Below, in pieces: positions 44,541-52,828 of a stretch of DNA of 64,000 nucleotides; the stretch's first letter is position 1, and the number at the start of each line of letters is the position of its first letter. The notes beneath the pieces were generated by a model. It made no database searches and was not told where the DNA came from. It worked only from the letters and a program-made list of their open reading frames with translations. This stretch comes from Bradyrhizobium glycinis (GTDB lineage: Bacteria > Pseudomonadota > Alphaproteobacteria > Rhizobiales > Xanthobacteraceae), in contig NZ_JACCHQ010000003.1 in the NCBI RefSeq assembly GCF_016031655.1, positions 1 through 64,000 of the forward strand. Reading direction: 5' to 3'. The translations under genes and the position numbers were made by a program.

Positions 44541-44565
44541 GGAACCCATCTCCGATTGCATCGTT
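44541..44565 (+). promoter_or_regulatory. EcfG-type general-stress promoter for the receiver protein
   Basis: GGAAC, 16 bases, CGTT: an exact match to the EcfG consensus GGAAC-N16/17-cGTT. Transcription would start about 53 bases before the ATG at 44625. It abuts the start of the divergent CheB gene. Confidence 0.7.
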
Positions 44566-44624
44566 TGCACCAAGGCGGCCCCCGGCTTTATGTTCCTTCA
44601 AGCGGAGGCTTTCTGGAGGGGCTC

Positions 44625-45029
44625 ATGTCCGTTTCACCCCCGTTGGACCGTAAACCTGCGCTGCTGACAGGTCGGCGCATCCTCGTGGTCGAGGACGAAT
44701 ATTTTCTGGCCGACGACATCGGCAACGCGCTGCGTGCGCTCGGCGCGGAGATCGCAGGTCCGGTCGGGGACATCGAGGATGCGAAGGCGGTACTGCACGG
44801 GGACGGCGTACTCGATGGCGCCGTGCTCGACGTCAACATCCGCAAGGAGATGATTTTTCCGATTGCCAGGGAGCTCAGGACACGCGAGGTACCCTTCGTT
44901 TTCACGACGGGTTACGACAAGGTCAGCATCGAGCCGGAATTCCACGACGTGCCGCTTTGGGAGAAGCCGATCGATATCGTGGCCATGGCACAGAATCTGG
45001 CCAGGCTCGTTGGCGACCGGCGGGCGTGA
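44625..45029 (+). CDS. Single-domain response regulator, FAT-GUY/SdrG-like
   Basis: A 134-residue receiver with no output domain. The acidic pocket is VVEDEY (Glu23/Asp24), the phospho-acceptor Asp69 lies in GAVLDVNI, and the conserved Thr/Lys are at 94-95 and 114. The segment PFVFTTGYD at 90-98 is one change from the PFxFATGY motif of FAT-GUY receivers such as SdrG, which modulate the PhyR-EcfG pathway. GGAGGGGCTC precedes the ATG, and a consensus EcfG promoter lies upstream. It probably exchanges phosphate with HWE kinases. Confidence 0.88.
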   Translation: MSVSPPLDRKPALLTGRRILVVEDEYFLADDIGNALRALGAEIAGPVGDIEDAKAVLHGDGVLDGAVLDVNIRKEMIFPIARELRTREVPFVFTTGYDKVSIEPEFHDVPLWEKPIDIVAMAQNLARLVGDRRA

Positions 45030-45080
45030 CACAGACGATGCGCTCGGCCTTACGTTGCAAGGCTCACGGCCGATAAACGA

Positions 45081-45161
45081 TCAAAACAGATGCGCGAAAG
45101 CAAGCCACGCGGTCACCGCAAGGCACAGGATAACCGCGGCGTAAGGTAGCGCGACGCGCAA
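45081..45161 (-). CDS. Possible 26-residue membrane peptide (TTG start)
   Basis: From a TTG at 45161 the frame reads LRVALPYAAVILCLAVTAW, then LAFAHLF and TGA, essentially one transmembrane helix. GGGGAG lies nine bases upstream. It follows another tiny hydrophobic frame by 19 bases. The evidence is composition and position only. Confidence 0.25.
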   Translation of the reverse strand: MRVALPYAAVILCLAVTAWLAFAHLF

Positions 45162-45180
45162 GACGGCAAGCTCCCCACCT

Positions 45181-45270
45181 TCAGCTCATCATCATCCAGA
45201 CGATCGCAACCATCATCACGAGAAAACCCGTAACGGCAGTCGCGATAAAGGCCTGTTCGATGCGATCCAT
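45181..45270 (-). CDS. Possible 29-residue membrane peptide
   Basis: MDRIEQAFIATAV followed by TGFLVMMVAIVWMMMS: a short polar start and a single hydrophobic helix. The ATG at 45270 has only a weak ribosome site. Single-helix peptides of this size are real in many oxidases and sensors, but no homologue is recognised. Confidence 0.35.
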   Translation of the reverse strand: MDRIEQAFIATAVTGFLVMMVAIVWMMMS

Positions 45271-45407
45271 CGCCACAGCAGTCCCCACTTGGTTCAGCCC
45301 GTACAATTTGACGGTTTGAGGGCCGCGGCGCATTAGGCTATGTGAATCGGGTCTCCTATCTGTCCGCACGGACTCGCGCTGCTCCGCAAGATTGCGAGCG
45401 CGTCGTC

Positions 45408-46190
45408 TTACGGCCTTGCGGTACCGGGCTCCGCCATCTTGCGATGCCGCTTGGCCAGCATCTCGTTCGGCGTGACGTTCGCGACCGTCGTCTGGATCTT
45501 GCTCTTCAGCCCGGTGACGATATCGGCGTCACCGCGCAGCATCGCATCGAAGCCGGCCTTGGCGACATCGTAGGCGCCGTCCTTCTTGTCGGTGCCGACC
45601 TTGGTGTCCATCATGTCGGCGCGGCGGAAGAACTCTGTCTCGGTCGCACCCGGCATCAAGCAGGTGACGGTGACGCCGCTGTCCCGCAGCTCCTCGCGTA
45701 GCGCAAACGAGAAGGAATCGAGGAACGCCTTGCTGGCGTTGTAGGCGGCCTGGAAACTGCCCGGCATGAAGCCGGCGATCGAGCCGGTGATCAGGATGCG
45801 GCCGGCATTGCGGCGGAGCATCTCATTGCCGACGCGGTGGATCAGATACAGCGTGCCGGTGATGTTGGTGTCGATGAGGTGTTTCACCCTGGCAAAGTCC
45901 TGGTCGAGGAAGGCCTTGCCGAGGCCGATTCCGGCGTTCGCGAGCAGCGCATCCATCGGCCGGTTGCCGACCGCGGCGCAAAGCTTGTCGACGCCTTCGG
46001 TGGTCGCAAGATCGGCCTCGACCGGCTCCACGCTGCCGCCGAGCCGGCGCAGATCGACGGCCACCCGCTCGATCTGGGGCTCGTCCGCTGCGATGACGAG
46101 GTTGAACCCGGCCTGCGCGCAGCATCGTGCGAGTTCCAGTCCGATACCGGTTGAGGCGCCTGTGACGACGGCGAGTTGATTGGCGGACAT
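45408..46190 (-). CDS. Short-chain dehydrogenase/reductase
   Basis: A 260-residue SDR. The cofactor motif TGASTGIG is at 10-17 and NAG at 85-87, and the catalytic Ser137, Tyr150 and Lys154 are in ITGSIAG and AAYNASK. The lack of an acidic residue right after the glycine motif leaves NAD versus NADP open. The substrate is unknown. An EcfG-type promoter lies 49 bases upstream of the ATG, so it is probably stress-induced. Confidence 0.88.
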   Translation of the reverse strand: MSANQLAVVTGASTGIGLELARCCAQAGFNLVIAADEPQIERVAVDLRRLGGSVEPVEADLATTEGVDKLCAAVGNRPMDALLANAGIGLGKAFLDQDFARVKHLIDTNITGTLYLIHRVGNEMLRRNAGRILITGSIAGFMPGSFQAAYNASKAFLDSFSFALREELRDSGVTVTCLMPGATETEFFRRADMMDTKVGTDKKDGAYDVAKAGFDAMLRGDADIVTGLKSKIQTTVANVTPNEMLAKRHRKMAEPGTARP

Positions 46191-46238
46191 GCGGCAAATC
46201 CTTGCGATCGAGCCGTTGGAATCGAGGTGATCACGCTC

Positions 46239-46263
46239 AACCGCTCCCCTGCTCTCCCGTTCC
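46239..46263 (-). promoter_or_regulatory. EcfG-type general-stress promoter for the SDR gene
   Basis: On the minus strand, GGAAC, 17 bases, GTT (N16-GGTT). The -10 lies 49 bases before the SDR ATG at 46190. Confidence 0.6.
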
Positions 46264-46357
46264 TATTTGCGCAGTGCGAAGAATTTGCACGTGGCGATAG
46301 CAACCATCGTTCGTGCCTGGACTTAGATGGCACGTGGCTCAACCGGGAGGACGGACG

Positions 46358-47533
46358 ATGAAGGCGCTGGTCTGGCACGGCAAGGAGGACATCCGGTGCG
46401 ACACCGTCACCGACCCCGAAATCCAGGATCCGCGTGACGCCATCATCAAGGTGACGAGCTGTGCCATTTGCGGCTCCGACCTGCACCTCTTCCACAACTT
46501 CATCCCGGGCATGCTGCCCGGCGACATCATGGGCCACGAGACCATGGGCGAAGTGGTCGAGGTCGGCTCGGGCGTCGACGGCAAACTGAAAAAAGGCGAC
46601 CGCATCGTCGTGCCGTTCACGATCATTTGCGGTGAATGCGACCAGTGCAAGCGCGGCAATTTTTCGGTGTGCGAGACGACGAACCGCAAGCGTCACCTGG
46701 CCGACAAGGTGTTCGGGCACACGACCGCGGGCCTGTTCGGCTACACGCATCTGACCGGCGGCTATCCCGGCGGCCAGGCTGAATACCTCCGCGTGCCCTT
46801 TGCCGACGCCACCCACATCAAGGTGCCCCCAGGCATTCCCGACGAGCAATTGCTGTTCCTCAGCGACATCTTCCCGACCGGCTGGCAGGCCGCCGCGCAA
46901 TGCGACATCGAGCCGACCGACACGGTCGCGATCTGGGGCTGTGGCCCGGTCGGGCAGATGGCGATCCGCAGCGCCATCCTGCTCGGCGCCAACCAGGTGA
47001 TCGCGATCGACTGCCTGCCGGAGCGGCTCAGCATGGCGGAAGCCGGCGGCGCCACCACGATCAACTTCGAGACCGAGAGCGTGGTGGAGCGGCTCCAGGA
47101 GCTGACCGACGGCAGGGGCCCGGAAAAATGCATCGATTGCGTCGGCATGGAGGCGCATGTGATGCCATCGCTGCCCGACACCCTGCTCGATCGCGCCAAG
47201 CAGATGGTGATGGCCGAGAGCGACCGGCCCCACGTGCTGCGCGAGATGATTTATGTCTGCCGTCCCGGCGGCATCATCTCGGTGGCAGGCGTGTACAGCG
47301 GCCTGTCCGACATGCTCCCGATGGGCGCCTTCATGAACAAGGGCCTGACGATGCGGACCGGCCAGACCCACGTCAACCGCTGGACCGACGATCTGCTCCG
47401 CCGCATCGAAGAGGGCGAGATCGACCCGTCCTTCGTCATCACCCACACCGTCCCGCTCGCCCAGGGACCGGAGATGTACCAGGTGTTTCGCGACAAGCGC
47501 GATTCCTGCGTCAAGGTCGTGCTGAAGCCCTGA
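46358..47533 (+). CDS. Zinc-dependent alcohol dehydrogenase (threonine/formaldehyde dehydrogenase-like)
   Basis: A 391-residue medium-chain dehydrogenase. Catalytic zinc ligands are Cys38 (CAICGSD), His60 and Glu61 (GHE). The structural zinc loop has Cys91, Cys94, Cys97 and Cys105. The NAD-binding Rossmann motif is WGCGPVG. The length and the C-terminal insertions (around [14 protein letters not shown]) fit the glutathione-independent formaldehyde dehydrogenase-like branch. GGGAGG precedes the ATG at 46358. It heads a run of three closely spaced genes with a membrane protein and a GH13 enzyme. Confidence 0.9.
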   Translation: MKALVWHGKEDIRCDTVTDPEIQDPRDAIIKVTSCAICGSDLHLFHNFIPGMLPGDIMGHETMGEVVEVGSGVDGKLKKGDRIVVPFTIICGECDQCKRGNFSVCETTNRKRHLADKVFGHTTAGLFGYTHLTGGYPGGQAEYLRVPFADATHIKVPPGIPDEQLLFLSDIFPTGWQAAAQCDIEPTDTVAIWGCGPVGQMAIRSAILLGANQVIAIDCLPERLSMAEAGGATTINFETESVVERLQELTDGRGPEKCIDCVGMEAHVMPSLPDTLLDRAKQMVMAESDRPHVLREMIYVCRPGGIISVAGVYSGLSDMLPMGAFMNKGLTMRTGQTHVNRWTDDLLRRIEEGEIDPSFVITHTVPLAQGPEMYQVFRDKRDSCVKVVLKP

Positions 47534-47544
47534 AGGAGGTGGCC

Positions 47545-48114
47545 ATGTTTCACTTCTCCAACATCGTGCGCACCAAGGGTGACCCCAAGATCGTCGAGGG
47601 CGGACCGAGCTTAAAGCAGCCGGCGGACCAGCTCGCGCGCGCGCTCGGCTGGTTCAGCATCGGCCTTGGCGTCGTCGAATTGTTCGCGCCGAGGCGCGTC
47701 ACGCACACGCTGGGCATGGAAGGCCATGAGACGCTGGTCCGCACCTTCGGCGTGCGCGAGATCGTCGCCGGGATCATGTCGCTCTCGGTCGACAAGAACG
47801 CCGGTCTGTGGGCCCGCGTCGGCGGCGACGGCCTTGATGCCGCCGCGCTGCTGTCCGGGCTGACGGCGGACAATCCCAAGAAGGGCAATATCGCGCTGGC
47901 GCTGCTCATGGTCGGCGGCATCGCCGTGCTCGACTACCGTGCCGCGCAGGATACCAAGCCGCAACGCCCGCCGCGCGATGCTCGGCGCAAGCTCTATCCG
48001 AACCGCAGCGGTTTTCCCAAGGGCATCGAGAGCGCGCGAACTGCGGCAAGGCAGATCGCCGCCCACGCCAAGACAAACGAGGTGAAGCAAGGTGATGAGC
48101 GTCGAGTCCCGTGA
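47545..48114 (+). CDS. Small membrane-associated protein, unknown function
   Basis: A 189-residue protein with hydrophobic stretches (LGWFSIGLGVVELFAP, VREIVAGIMSLS, IALALLMVGGIAVLDY) and a basic tail. It resembles unassigned 'DUF4267-like' proteins seen near stress genes, but I cannot name the family firmly. AAGGAGGTGG lies directly before the ATG at 47545, 12 bases after the dehydrogenase stop. Its 3' end overlaps the amylase-family gene by 20 bases. Confidence 0.75.
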   Translation: MFHFSNIVRTKGDPKIVEGGPSLKQPADQLARALGWFSIGLGVVELFAPRRVTHTLGMEGHETLVRTFGVREIVAGIMSLSVDKNAGLWARVGGDGLDAAALLSGLTADNPKKGNIALALLMVGGIAVLDYRAAQDTKPQRPPRDARRKLYPNRSGFPKGIESARTAARQIAAHAKTNEVKQGDERRVP

Positions 48115-49699
48115 CGAAGCTGCGTGGTGGGAATCCGCCGTCATCTACGAGATCGCGCTGATCTCCTTTCAGGACTCGAACGGCGATGGCAAGGGCGACC
48201 TTGCCGGCCTTATGTCGCGCATCGATTATCTGAAGTGGCTCGGCGTCGATGCAGTGTGGCTGACGCCGCTCTACAAAAGCCCTTTCCGCGACCTCGGCTA
48301 TGACATCTCCGACTATTGTTCGGTCGATCCCGCCTTCGGCAGCCTCGAGGAGTTCGACCGCCTGCTCGAGGCGCTGCATGCCGCCGGCATCCGGCTGATC
48401 CTCGACCTCGTGCCCAATCACACCGCGAACGACCATTCGTGGTTCGTCGAAAGCGCGAGCTCACGCAACAGCGCGAAAGCAGATTGGTACATCTGGGCCG
48501 ACCCCGCCGAGAACGGCGGGCCGCCCAACAACTGGCTGAGCCGGTTCGGCGGCAGCGGCTGGGAATGGTGCGAGGCGCGGCGGCAATATTACTATCATTC
48601 CTTCCTGGTGGAGCAGCCCGACCTCAACTGGCGCAACGGCCAAGTGCGCGCCGCGATCGCTGACGCCATGCGGTTCTGGCTCGACCGCGGCGTCGACGGC
48701 TTTCGCGTCGACGCCAGCGCCGTCCTGATCAAGGACCAGCTCTTGCGCGACAATCCGCCGAACCCGAACGCCGAGGGCAAGCCGCCGCCGCAGCGGCATA
48801 CGACGGTGTTCACCGACGACCGGCCTGAAACGATGGATTGCATCGAGTTCATCCGCGAGGTGATTGATTCCTATCCCGGGCGGATGCTGTGCGGCGAGGT
48901 CCAGGGCAAGACCGACCGCATCGGCCACTTCTACGGCAACGACCGGCCGCGACTGCATTTGCCGCTTAACTTCGCCCTGCTCGATTCCAAATGGGACGCC
49001 CTCTCGCTTCAGGCGACGATCGACGCCTATCTCAACGCTATCCCGGACGATGGCTGGCCGGTCTGGGTGATCGGCGGCCACGACAAGCAGCGGATCGCGA
49101 GCAAGATCGGCGAGGCGCAGATGCGCGTGCTGGCGATGCTGCTGATGACGCTGCGGGGAACGCCGTTCTTCTTCATGGGCGACGAGATCGGCCGCAAGCG
49201 GGTGCCGATCCCGCCCGACCGCGTCCGTGATCCCTTCGAGAAGCTCGTGCCCGGCTATGGCCTGTGCCGCGATTCCGAACGCGCACCGATGCGATGGGAC
49301 GAAAGCCCCAATGGCGGCTTCTCCAGCGGCAAGCCATGGCTGCCGCTGGAGCGTCCTGATGGTGCAGCCAATGTCGCCACACAGCAGCGTGACGAACGCT
49401 CGATCCTGACGCTGTTTCGCACGCTGATGGGGTTGCGGCGCGAGCATACCGGCCTGCAACGGGGCGCCTACGAGCCGCTCCGCTCGCAGAACGATGTCCT
49501 GGCGTACAAACGAAAGGAGGGCCGCAACGAGATTCTGGTCGCGCTCAATCTCGCGGCCGAACCGCGGAAATTCCATTGGCAAGGTCGCGGCCGCATCTTG
49601 ATGTCGACGCATCTGGATCGGCCGCCCGAGCCGGTGCCGGATGCGTCCATCCTGCTCCGGGGCAACGAAGGCGTGATCATCGCGCTCGAACCTCGGTGA
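48095..49699 (+). CDS. Alpha-amylase family (GH13) glycoside hydrolase
   Basis: A 534-residue enzyme of the trehalose synthase/oligo-1,6-glucosidase-like GH13 branch. It contains DLVPNHT, nucleophile Asp206 in GFRVDAS, acid/base Glu268 in MLCGEVQ, and Asp330 in the GGHDKQR form of motif IV. No signal peptide is present, so it acts in the cytoplasm on an alpha-glucoside or trehalose/maltose-type sugar. The ATG at 48095 is preferred to the GTG at 48092. It overlaps the upstream gene's end, so it is co-transcribed with the dehydrogenase. Confidence 0.88.
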   Translation: MSVESRDEAAWWESAVIYEIALISFQDSNGDGKGDLAGLMSRIDYLKWLGVDAVWLTPLYKSPFRDLGYDISDYCSVDPAFGSLEEFDRLLEALHAAGIRLILDLVPNHTANDHSWFVESASSRNSAKADWYIWADPAENGGPPNNWLSRFGGSGWEWCEARRQYYYHSFLVEQPDLNWRNGQVRAAIADAMRFWLDRGVDGFRVDASAVLIKDQLLRDNPPNPNAEGKPPPQRHTTVFTDDRPETMDCIEFIREVIDSYPGRMLCGEVQGKTDRIGHFYGNDRPRLHLPLNFALLDSKWDALSLQATIDAYLNAIPDDGWPVWVIGGHDKQRIASKIGEAQMRVLAMLLMTLRGTPFFFMGDEIGRKRVPIPPDRVRDPFEKLVPGYGLCRDSERAPMRWDESPNGGFSSGKPWLPLERPDGAANVATQQRDERSILTLFRTLMGLRREHTGLQRGAYEPLRSQNDVLAYKRKEGRNEILVALNLAAEPRKFHWQGRGRILMSTHLDRPPEPVPDASILLRGNEGVIIALEPR

Positions 49700-49707
49700 C
49701 GTCAGGA

Positions 49708-49732
49708 GGAACCATCGGCGTCGCGAAGAGTC
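49708..49732 (+). promoter_or_regulatory. Weak EcfG-like promoter upstream of csbD
   Basis: GGAAC is followed after 17 bases by GTC instead of GTT. It is a near match, about 130 bases before the csbD ATG. CsbD is a stress-regulon protein elsewhere, which makes the site worth noting. Confidence 0.3.
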
Positions 49733-49862
49733 TGATCAATGCTTCCGGCGTCTCCCCCCGCCGCCGGAGGCAATTTGCAAGACCGCAGCCCCGGCGCCCA
49801 CGCCCCCTTCAGGCGCCGGGGTAGCGGCGTGAGCCCGACGCAGGACATAACGGAGGCAGCTC

Positions 49863-50042
49863 ATGGGCAAGACCAAAGGTCTGCAGCAGCGGATCGCCGG
49901 CAAGACCAAGCAGGCCGTCGGCGAGATCATCGGCGACCAGGATCTGCATGATGACGGCAAGGCGGAAGCCGAGCGCGGGCGCGCCGAACAGGACAAGCCG
50001 AGCGAGCTCAATCCGCTGAAGAAGCTCAAGCAGCTGACGTGA
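49863..50042 (+). CDS. CsbD family stress protein
   Basis: A 59-residue, highly charged protein: MGKTKGLQQRIAGKTKQAVG, then EIIGDQDLHDDGKAEAERGRAEQ. This is the CsbD pattern of bacterial general-stress proteins (KxxGKxKQAxGxxxGD..L...G). GGAGGCAGCTC precedes the ATG. Its stop overlaps the next gene as GTGA. CsbD function is not established; it is usually induced by general stress. Confidence 0.85.
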   Translation: MGKTKGLQQRIAGKTKQAVGEIIGDQDLHDDGKAEAERGRAEQDKPSELNPLKKLKQLT

Positions 50043-51193
50043 ACGCAGAGCCGCGACCAGCGCTCGCGAGTTGGGCGCGGCGCACCACCGGCGAGCGGCG
50101 GCGTTCGCGCTGGATGGCTGCGGCCGCACTCGGCCTGATCAGCAGCACTTTTTCGACCATCGTCAGCCAGCTCTTCGCTGCCCGCATCGGCCGCGATGCG
50201 GCGGTCGACTGGATGACGGTCGCCGCGATTCCTGCGCGCGACTGGGCGATCAGCGCCGAGCCATCCTGGAGCGCGATCCTGGCCGGGATCGCCTTTCACC
50301 AATGGGCCGATTTTTCCTGGGCGTTGGTCTTCTTCGGCGTGCTCGGACGCTGGACGGCCGACTTGCGGCCGATGACGATCCTGCTGCTGGCGCTGCCCTG
50401 GGCCGTGTTCTCTTCAGGCGTGGAATGGTTCGTGCTGGTGCCGCTGTTTCCGTTCTGGCAGCCGCTGTTCACGCTGCAGCAACCCTACTGGATCGGCTTG
50501 CTGGTCCATGGCTCCTCCGCCGTGATGTATCCGCTGTTCGCGCGTCTGCGCTGGAGGCGCGGAAATGCGCCCGCAGGCGACGTGCGGTTCACCAACATGT
50601 GGATCACCGGCGCGCCGGCCGTGATTGCGCTGCTTGGGGCGGTCGCATTGTTCGGCAATCATGGCTACGAGCTGCCGTGGATGGGCCGCGACAGGGATCA
50701 AGATCAGGCCTACATCCGTCACATGACCGCGCATCATGCCCAGGGTATCGAGCTGGCGCGGACGGGTGCCGAGCGCGCGCAGGATCCGCATCTGCGGAAG
50801 CTCGCGATGCTGATGGTTGCGAGCCAGACCGGAGAGGTCAGCATCTTCGAGAATTGGTGGCTGAGCTGGTTCGACACGGAGATGCCCGACTGCAGCACCG
50901 AGGAGCGGGCGGCGATGCCGGGCTTCCTGACACCGGCCGAGATGCGCCAGGTCAAGACCGCGCCGCCGGACCAGTTCGACATGCTGTTCGTCGAGGCGAT
51001 GAGCCGGCATCACCGCGGTGCGGTCAGGATGGCCGACCAGATGTGGCACAGCCGCGGCGACCCACGCCTGCGCATCATGGCGCACGCCATCCGCCACGAA
51101 CAGCAGGGCGAGATCGCGCTGATGCACGGCACGAGCGGCTTCGCCGCCGTCACCACAGGCGTCCGCAACATGCTGGGCGACAACGTCAATTGA
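50039..51193 (+). CDS. Membrane protein with C-terminal DUF305 domain
   Basis: A 384-residue protein. The N-terminal half has about five hydrophobic segments (AALGLISSTFSTIVSQLF, DFSWALVFFGVLG, MTILLLALPWAVFSSG, GLLVHGSSAVMYPLF, AVIALLGAVALFG). The C-terminal half is DUF305 with paired histidines MTAHHAQGIELA near 230 and MSRHHRGAVRMA near 322. DUF305 binds metal or may act as a ferritin-like sensor. The GTG at 50039 overlaps the csbD stop (GTGA), so it is coupled. The fusion to membrane helices is unusual for DUF305. Confidence 0.8.
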   Translation: MNAEPRPALASWARRTTGERRRSRWMAAAALGLISSTFSTIVSQLFAARIGRDAAVDWMTVAAIPARDWAISAEPSWSAILAGIAFHQWADFSWALVFFGVLGRWTADLRPMTILLLALPWAVFSSGVEWFVLVPLFPFWQPLFTLQQPYWIGLLVHGSSAVMYPLFARLRWRRGNAPAGDVRFTNMWITGAPAVIALLGAVALFGNHGYELPWMGRDRDQDQAYIRHMTAHHAQGIELARTGAERAQDPHLRKLAMLMVASQTGEVSIFENWWLSWFDTEMPDCSTEERAAMPGFLTPAEMRQVKTAPPDQFDMLFVEAMSRHHRGAVRMADQMWHSRGDPRLRIMAHAIRHEQQGEIALMHGTSGFAAVTTGVRNMLGDNVN

Positions 51194-51257
51194 GCGCGAG
51201 GAACCTTGGATCGCCGAGCCGATTGAGGATCTTAGGTTTCTGACTTCAAGCGATCAG

Positions 51258-51824
51258 ATGCAACGAATGGCCAGCGTTCTCCTTGGTCTTGCAGCTGCAT
51301 TGGCCGGGTGCCAACGTGAAGAGCGGCAGTTGCGGCTGGATCCACCGATCGCCGACGCGCTCGACAAAATAGCGCTGATGCCGAACCGCATCGGCGGCGC
51401 GCCGCCCAACGTCTATTTCGTGCTCGGCAGGCCCTATGAGGTCAACGCCTACAATCTCAGCCAGGGCAAGCGGCTCTATGCTTGGTTCGGCTGCAAGAGC
51501 TGCCATGGCGACGGCCGGGGCGGCAGCGGCCCCGGCTTCCTCGACGGCTGGTGGTCCTACGGCCCCGAGATGGTCTCGATCTTCGCCTCGATCCGGGACG
51601 GGCGGCCGCACGGCATGCCGGCGTTCGGCGACAAGATGACGACGGATCAGATCTGGCAGCTCGCCGGCTATGTGCAGACGATCGGCTCCTACGAAGGCAA
51701 GACCGCCGCGCCGAGCCGCAACGACGAGAAGCAGACCCGGCCGGCCGAGAACCGCGCGCCGGCAAAGCTGTTGTTCGATGAAGGTCCCACACCCGTCCAT
51801 CGGGATCAGGGACCGACACCGTGA
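51258..51824 (+). CDS. Lipid-anchored monoheme cytochrome c of the oxidase operon
   Basis: A 188-residue protein with a lipobox (AALAGC, near residue 18), so it should be tethered to the membrane. The heme motif is CKSCH near 79-83, with Met ligands probable in GMPAFGDKM. The stop overlaps the following coxM-like gene's GTG. It probably donates electrons to, or accepts them within, the caa3 complex. The ATG at 51258 may give way to an in-frame ATG at 51267. Confidence 0.84.
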   Translation: MQRMASVLLGLAAALAGCQREERQLRLDPPIADALDKIALMPNRIGGAPPNVYFVLGRPYEVNAYNLSQGKRLYAWFGCKSCHGDGRGGSGPGFLDGWWSYGPEMVSIFASIRDGRPHGMPAFGDKMTTDQIWQLAGYVQTIGSYEGKTAAPSRNDEKQTRPAENRAPAKLLFDEGPTPVHRDQGPTP

Positions 51825-52828
51825 TCCACCTCCGCCGAGCCTGTTCGAGCGCCCTGCTTGCCGCGCCGCTGGCCGGGTGCAGCGGCAATTGGCAATCCGC
51901 GCTCGACGTCTACGGCACCTCCGCGATCTCTCTGAAGCATCTCATCATCCTGATCGTCGCGGTGTGCTCATTGGTCTGGATGCTGGTCATGGTTGCGCTG
52001 ATCGCCGCCTTGTGGCGAAGCCGCGATGCGCGGCCGGTCTCGCCCGAGCCTGGACGCGAGCGACGGCTGACCATCGCCGTCACCGGTGCGGTGGTCGCCA
52101 CGGTTCTCATCATCAGCACCTTCACTATCATGAGCTTCGTTGCGACGCGCGCGCTCAGTGTCGCCGGCCAGGACGAGCTGACGATCCGCGTGCGCGGGCT
52201 GCAATGGTGGTGGGGTCTCGAATATATCGGCCCCGATCCGACAAGCCGGTTCGAAACCGCCAACGAGATCCACATCCCGGTCGGCCGCAACGTGCGCCTC
52301 AAGCTCGAAGGACTCGACGTGATCCATTCGTTCTGGGTCCCGAGTCTCGCCGGCAAGCAGGACCTCGTGCCCGGCCGTTCCAACGAGCTCACCATCCGCG
52401 CCGAGCACGCCGGCATCTATCGGGGCCAATGCGCCGAGTTCTGCGGCATGCAACACGCCCATATGGCGCTGCTGGTGATCGCCGAGCCGCAGGCCGATTA
52501 CGACACATGGGCGGCAACACAGCGGCAAGCGGCAGCGCGACCGACCGATGAAGAGACCGCGACGGGATTGCAGACATTCCTGGCCAAGCCCTGTGCGGCC
52601 TGCCACACCATCCGCGGCACGGCGGCGGCCGGCACCACCGGGCCCGATCTCACCCATGTCGGCGGCCGCCGCACCATCGCCGCAGGCCTGTTCGAGACCA
52701 CGCGCGGCTCGCTCGCCGCCTGGACCGCCGATCCCCAGACCATCAAGCCCGGCAACAACATGCCGATGGTGCCGCTGACGCCCGACGAGTTGCGCGCGAT
52801 GTCGGCATATCTGGCGAGCCTGAAATGA
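51821..52828 (+). CDS. coxM: Cytochrome c oxidase subunit II fused to cytochrome c (caa3 type)
   Basis: A 335-residue protein with a lipobox (APLAGC20) and two membrane helices (about 38-66 and 85-105). The CuA cupredoxin domain carries His169, Cys204, Glu206, Cys208, His212 and Met215. A C-terminal cytochrome c follows with CAACH at 258-262 and a Met ligand in NNMPM. This subunit II-cytochrome c fusion is the hallmark of caa3 oxidases and of Bradyrhizobium CoxM. It starts with GTG overlapping the upstream stop and overlaps coxN by four bases. Confidence 0.93.
   Translation: MIHLRRACSSALLAAPLAGCSGNWQSALDVYGTSAISLKHLIILIVAVCSLVWMLVMVALIAALWRSRDARPVSPEPGRERRLTIAVTGAVVATVLIISTFTIMSFVATRALSVAGQDELTIRVRGLQWWWGLEYIGPDPTSRFETANEIHIPVGRNVRLKLEGLDVIHSFWVPSLAGKQDLVPGRSNELTIRAEHAGIYRGQCAEFCGMQHAHMALLVIAEPQADYDTWAATQRQAAARPTDEETATGLQTFLAKPCAACHTIRGTAAAGTTGPDLTHVGGRRTIAAGLFETTRGSLAAWTADPQTIKPGNNMPMVPLTPDELRAMSAYLASLK

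Larger units (their letters stand above)
45030..45407. other. 378-base region with two possible tiny membrane peptides
   Basis: No ordinary gene is visible. On the minus strand two very short frames, 45181-45270 and 45081-45161, each encode mostly one hydrophobic helix. The space between the receiver stop and the SDR stop is otherwise featureless. Confidence 0.4.

Noticed and set aside
51201..51226. GGAAC followed by ATT as an EcfG promoter for the caa3 operon
   Set aside because: The -10 element is ATT, not GTT, at the right spacing. A match with a wrong core base is not enough.
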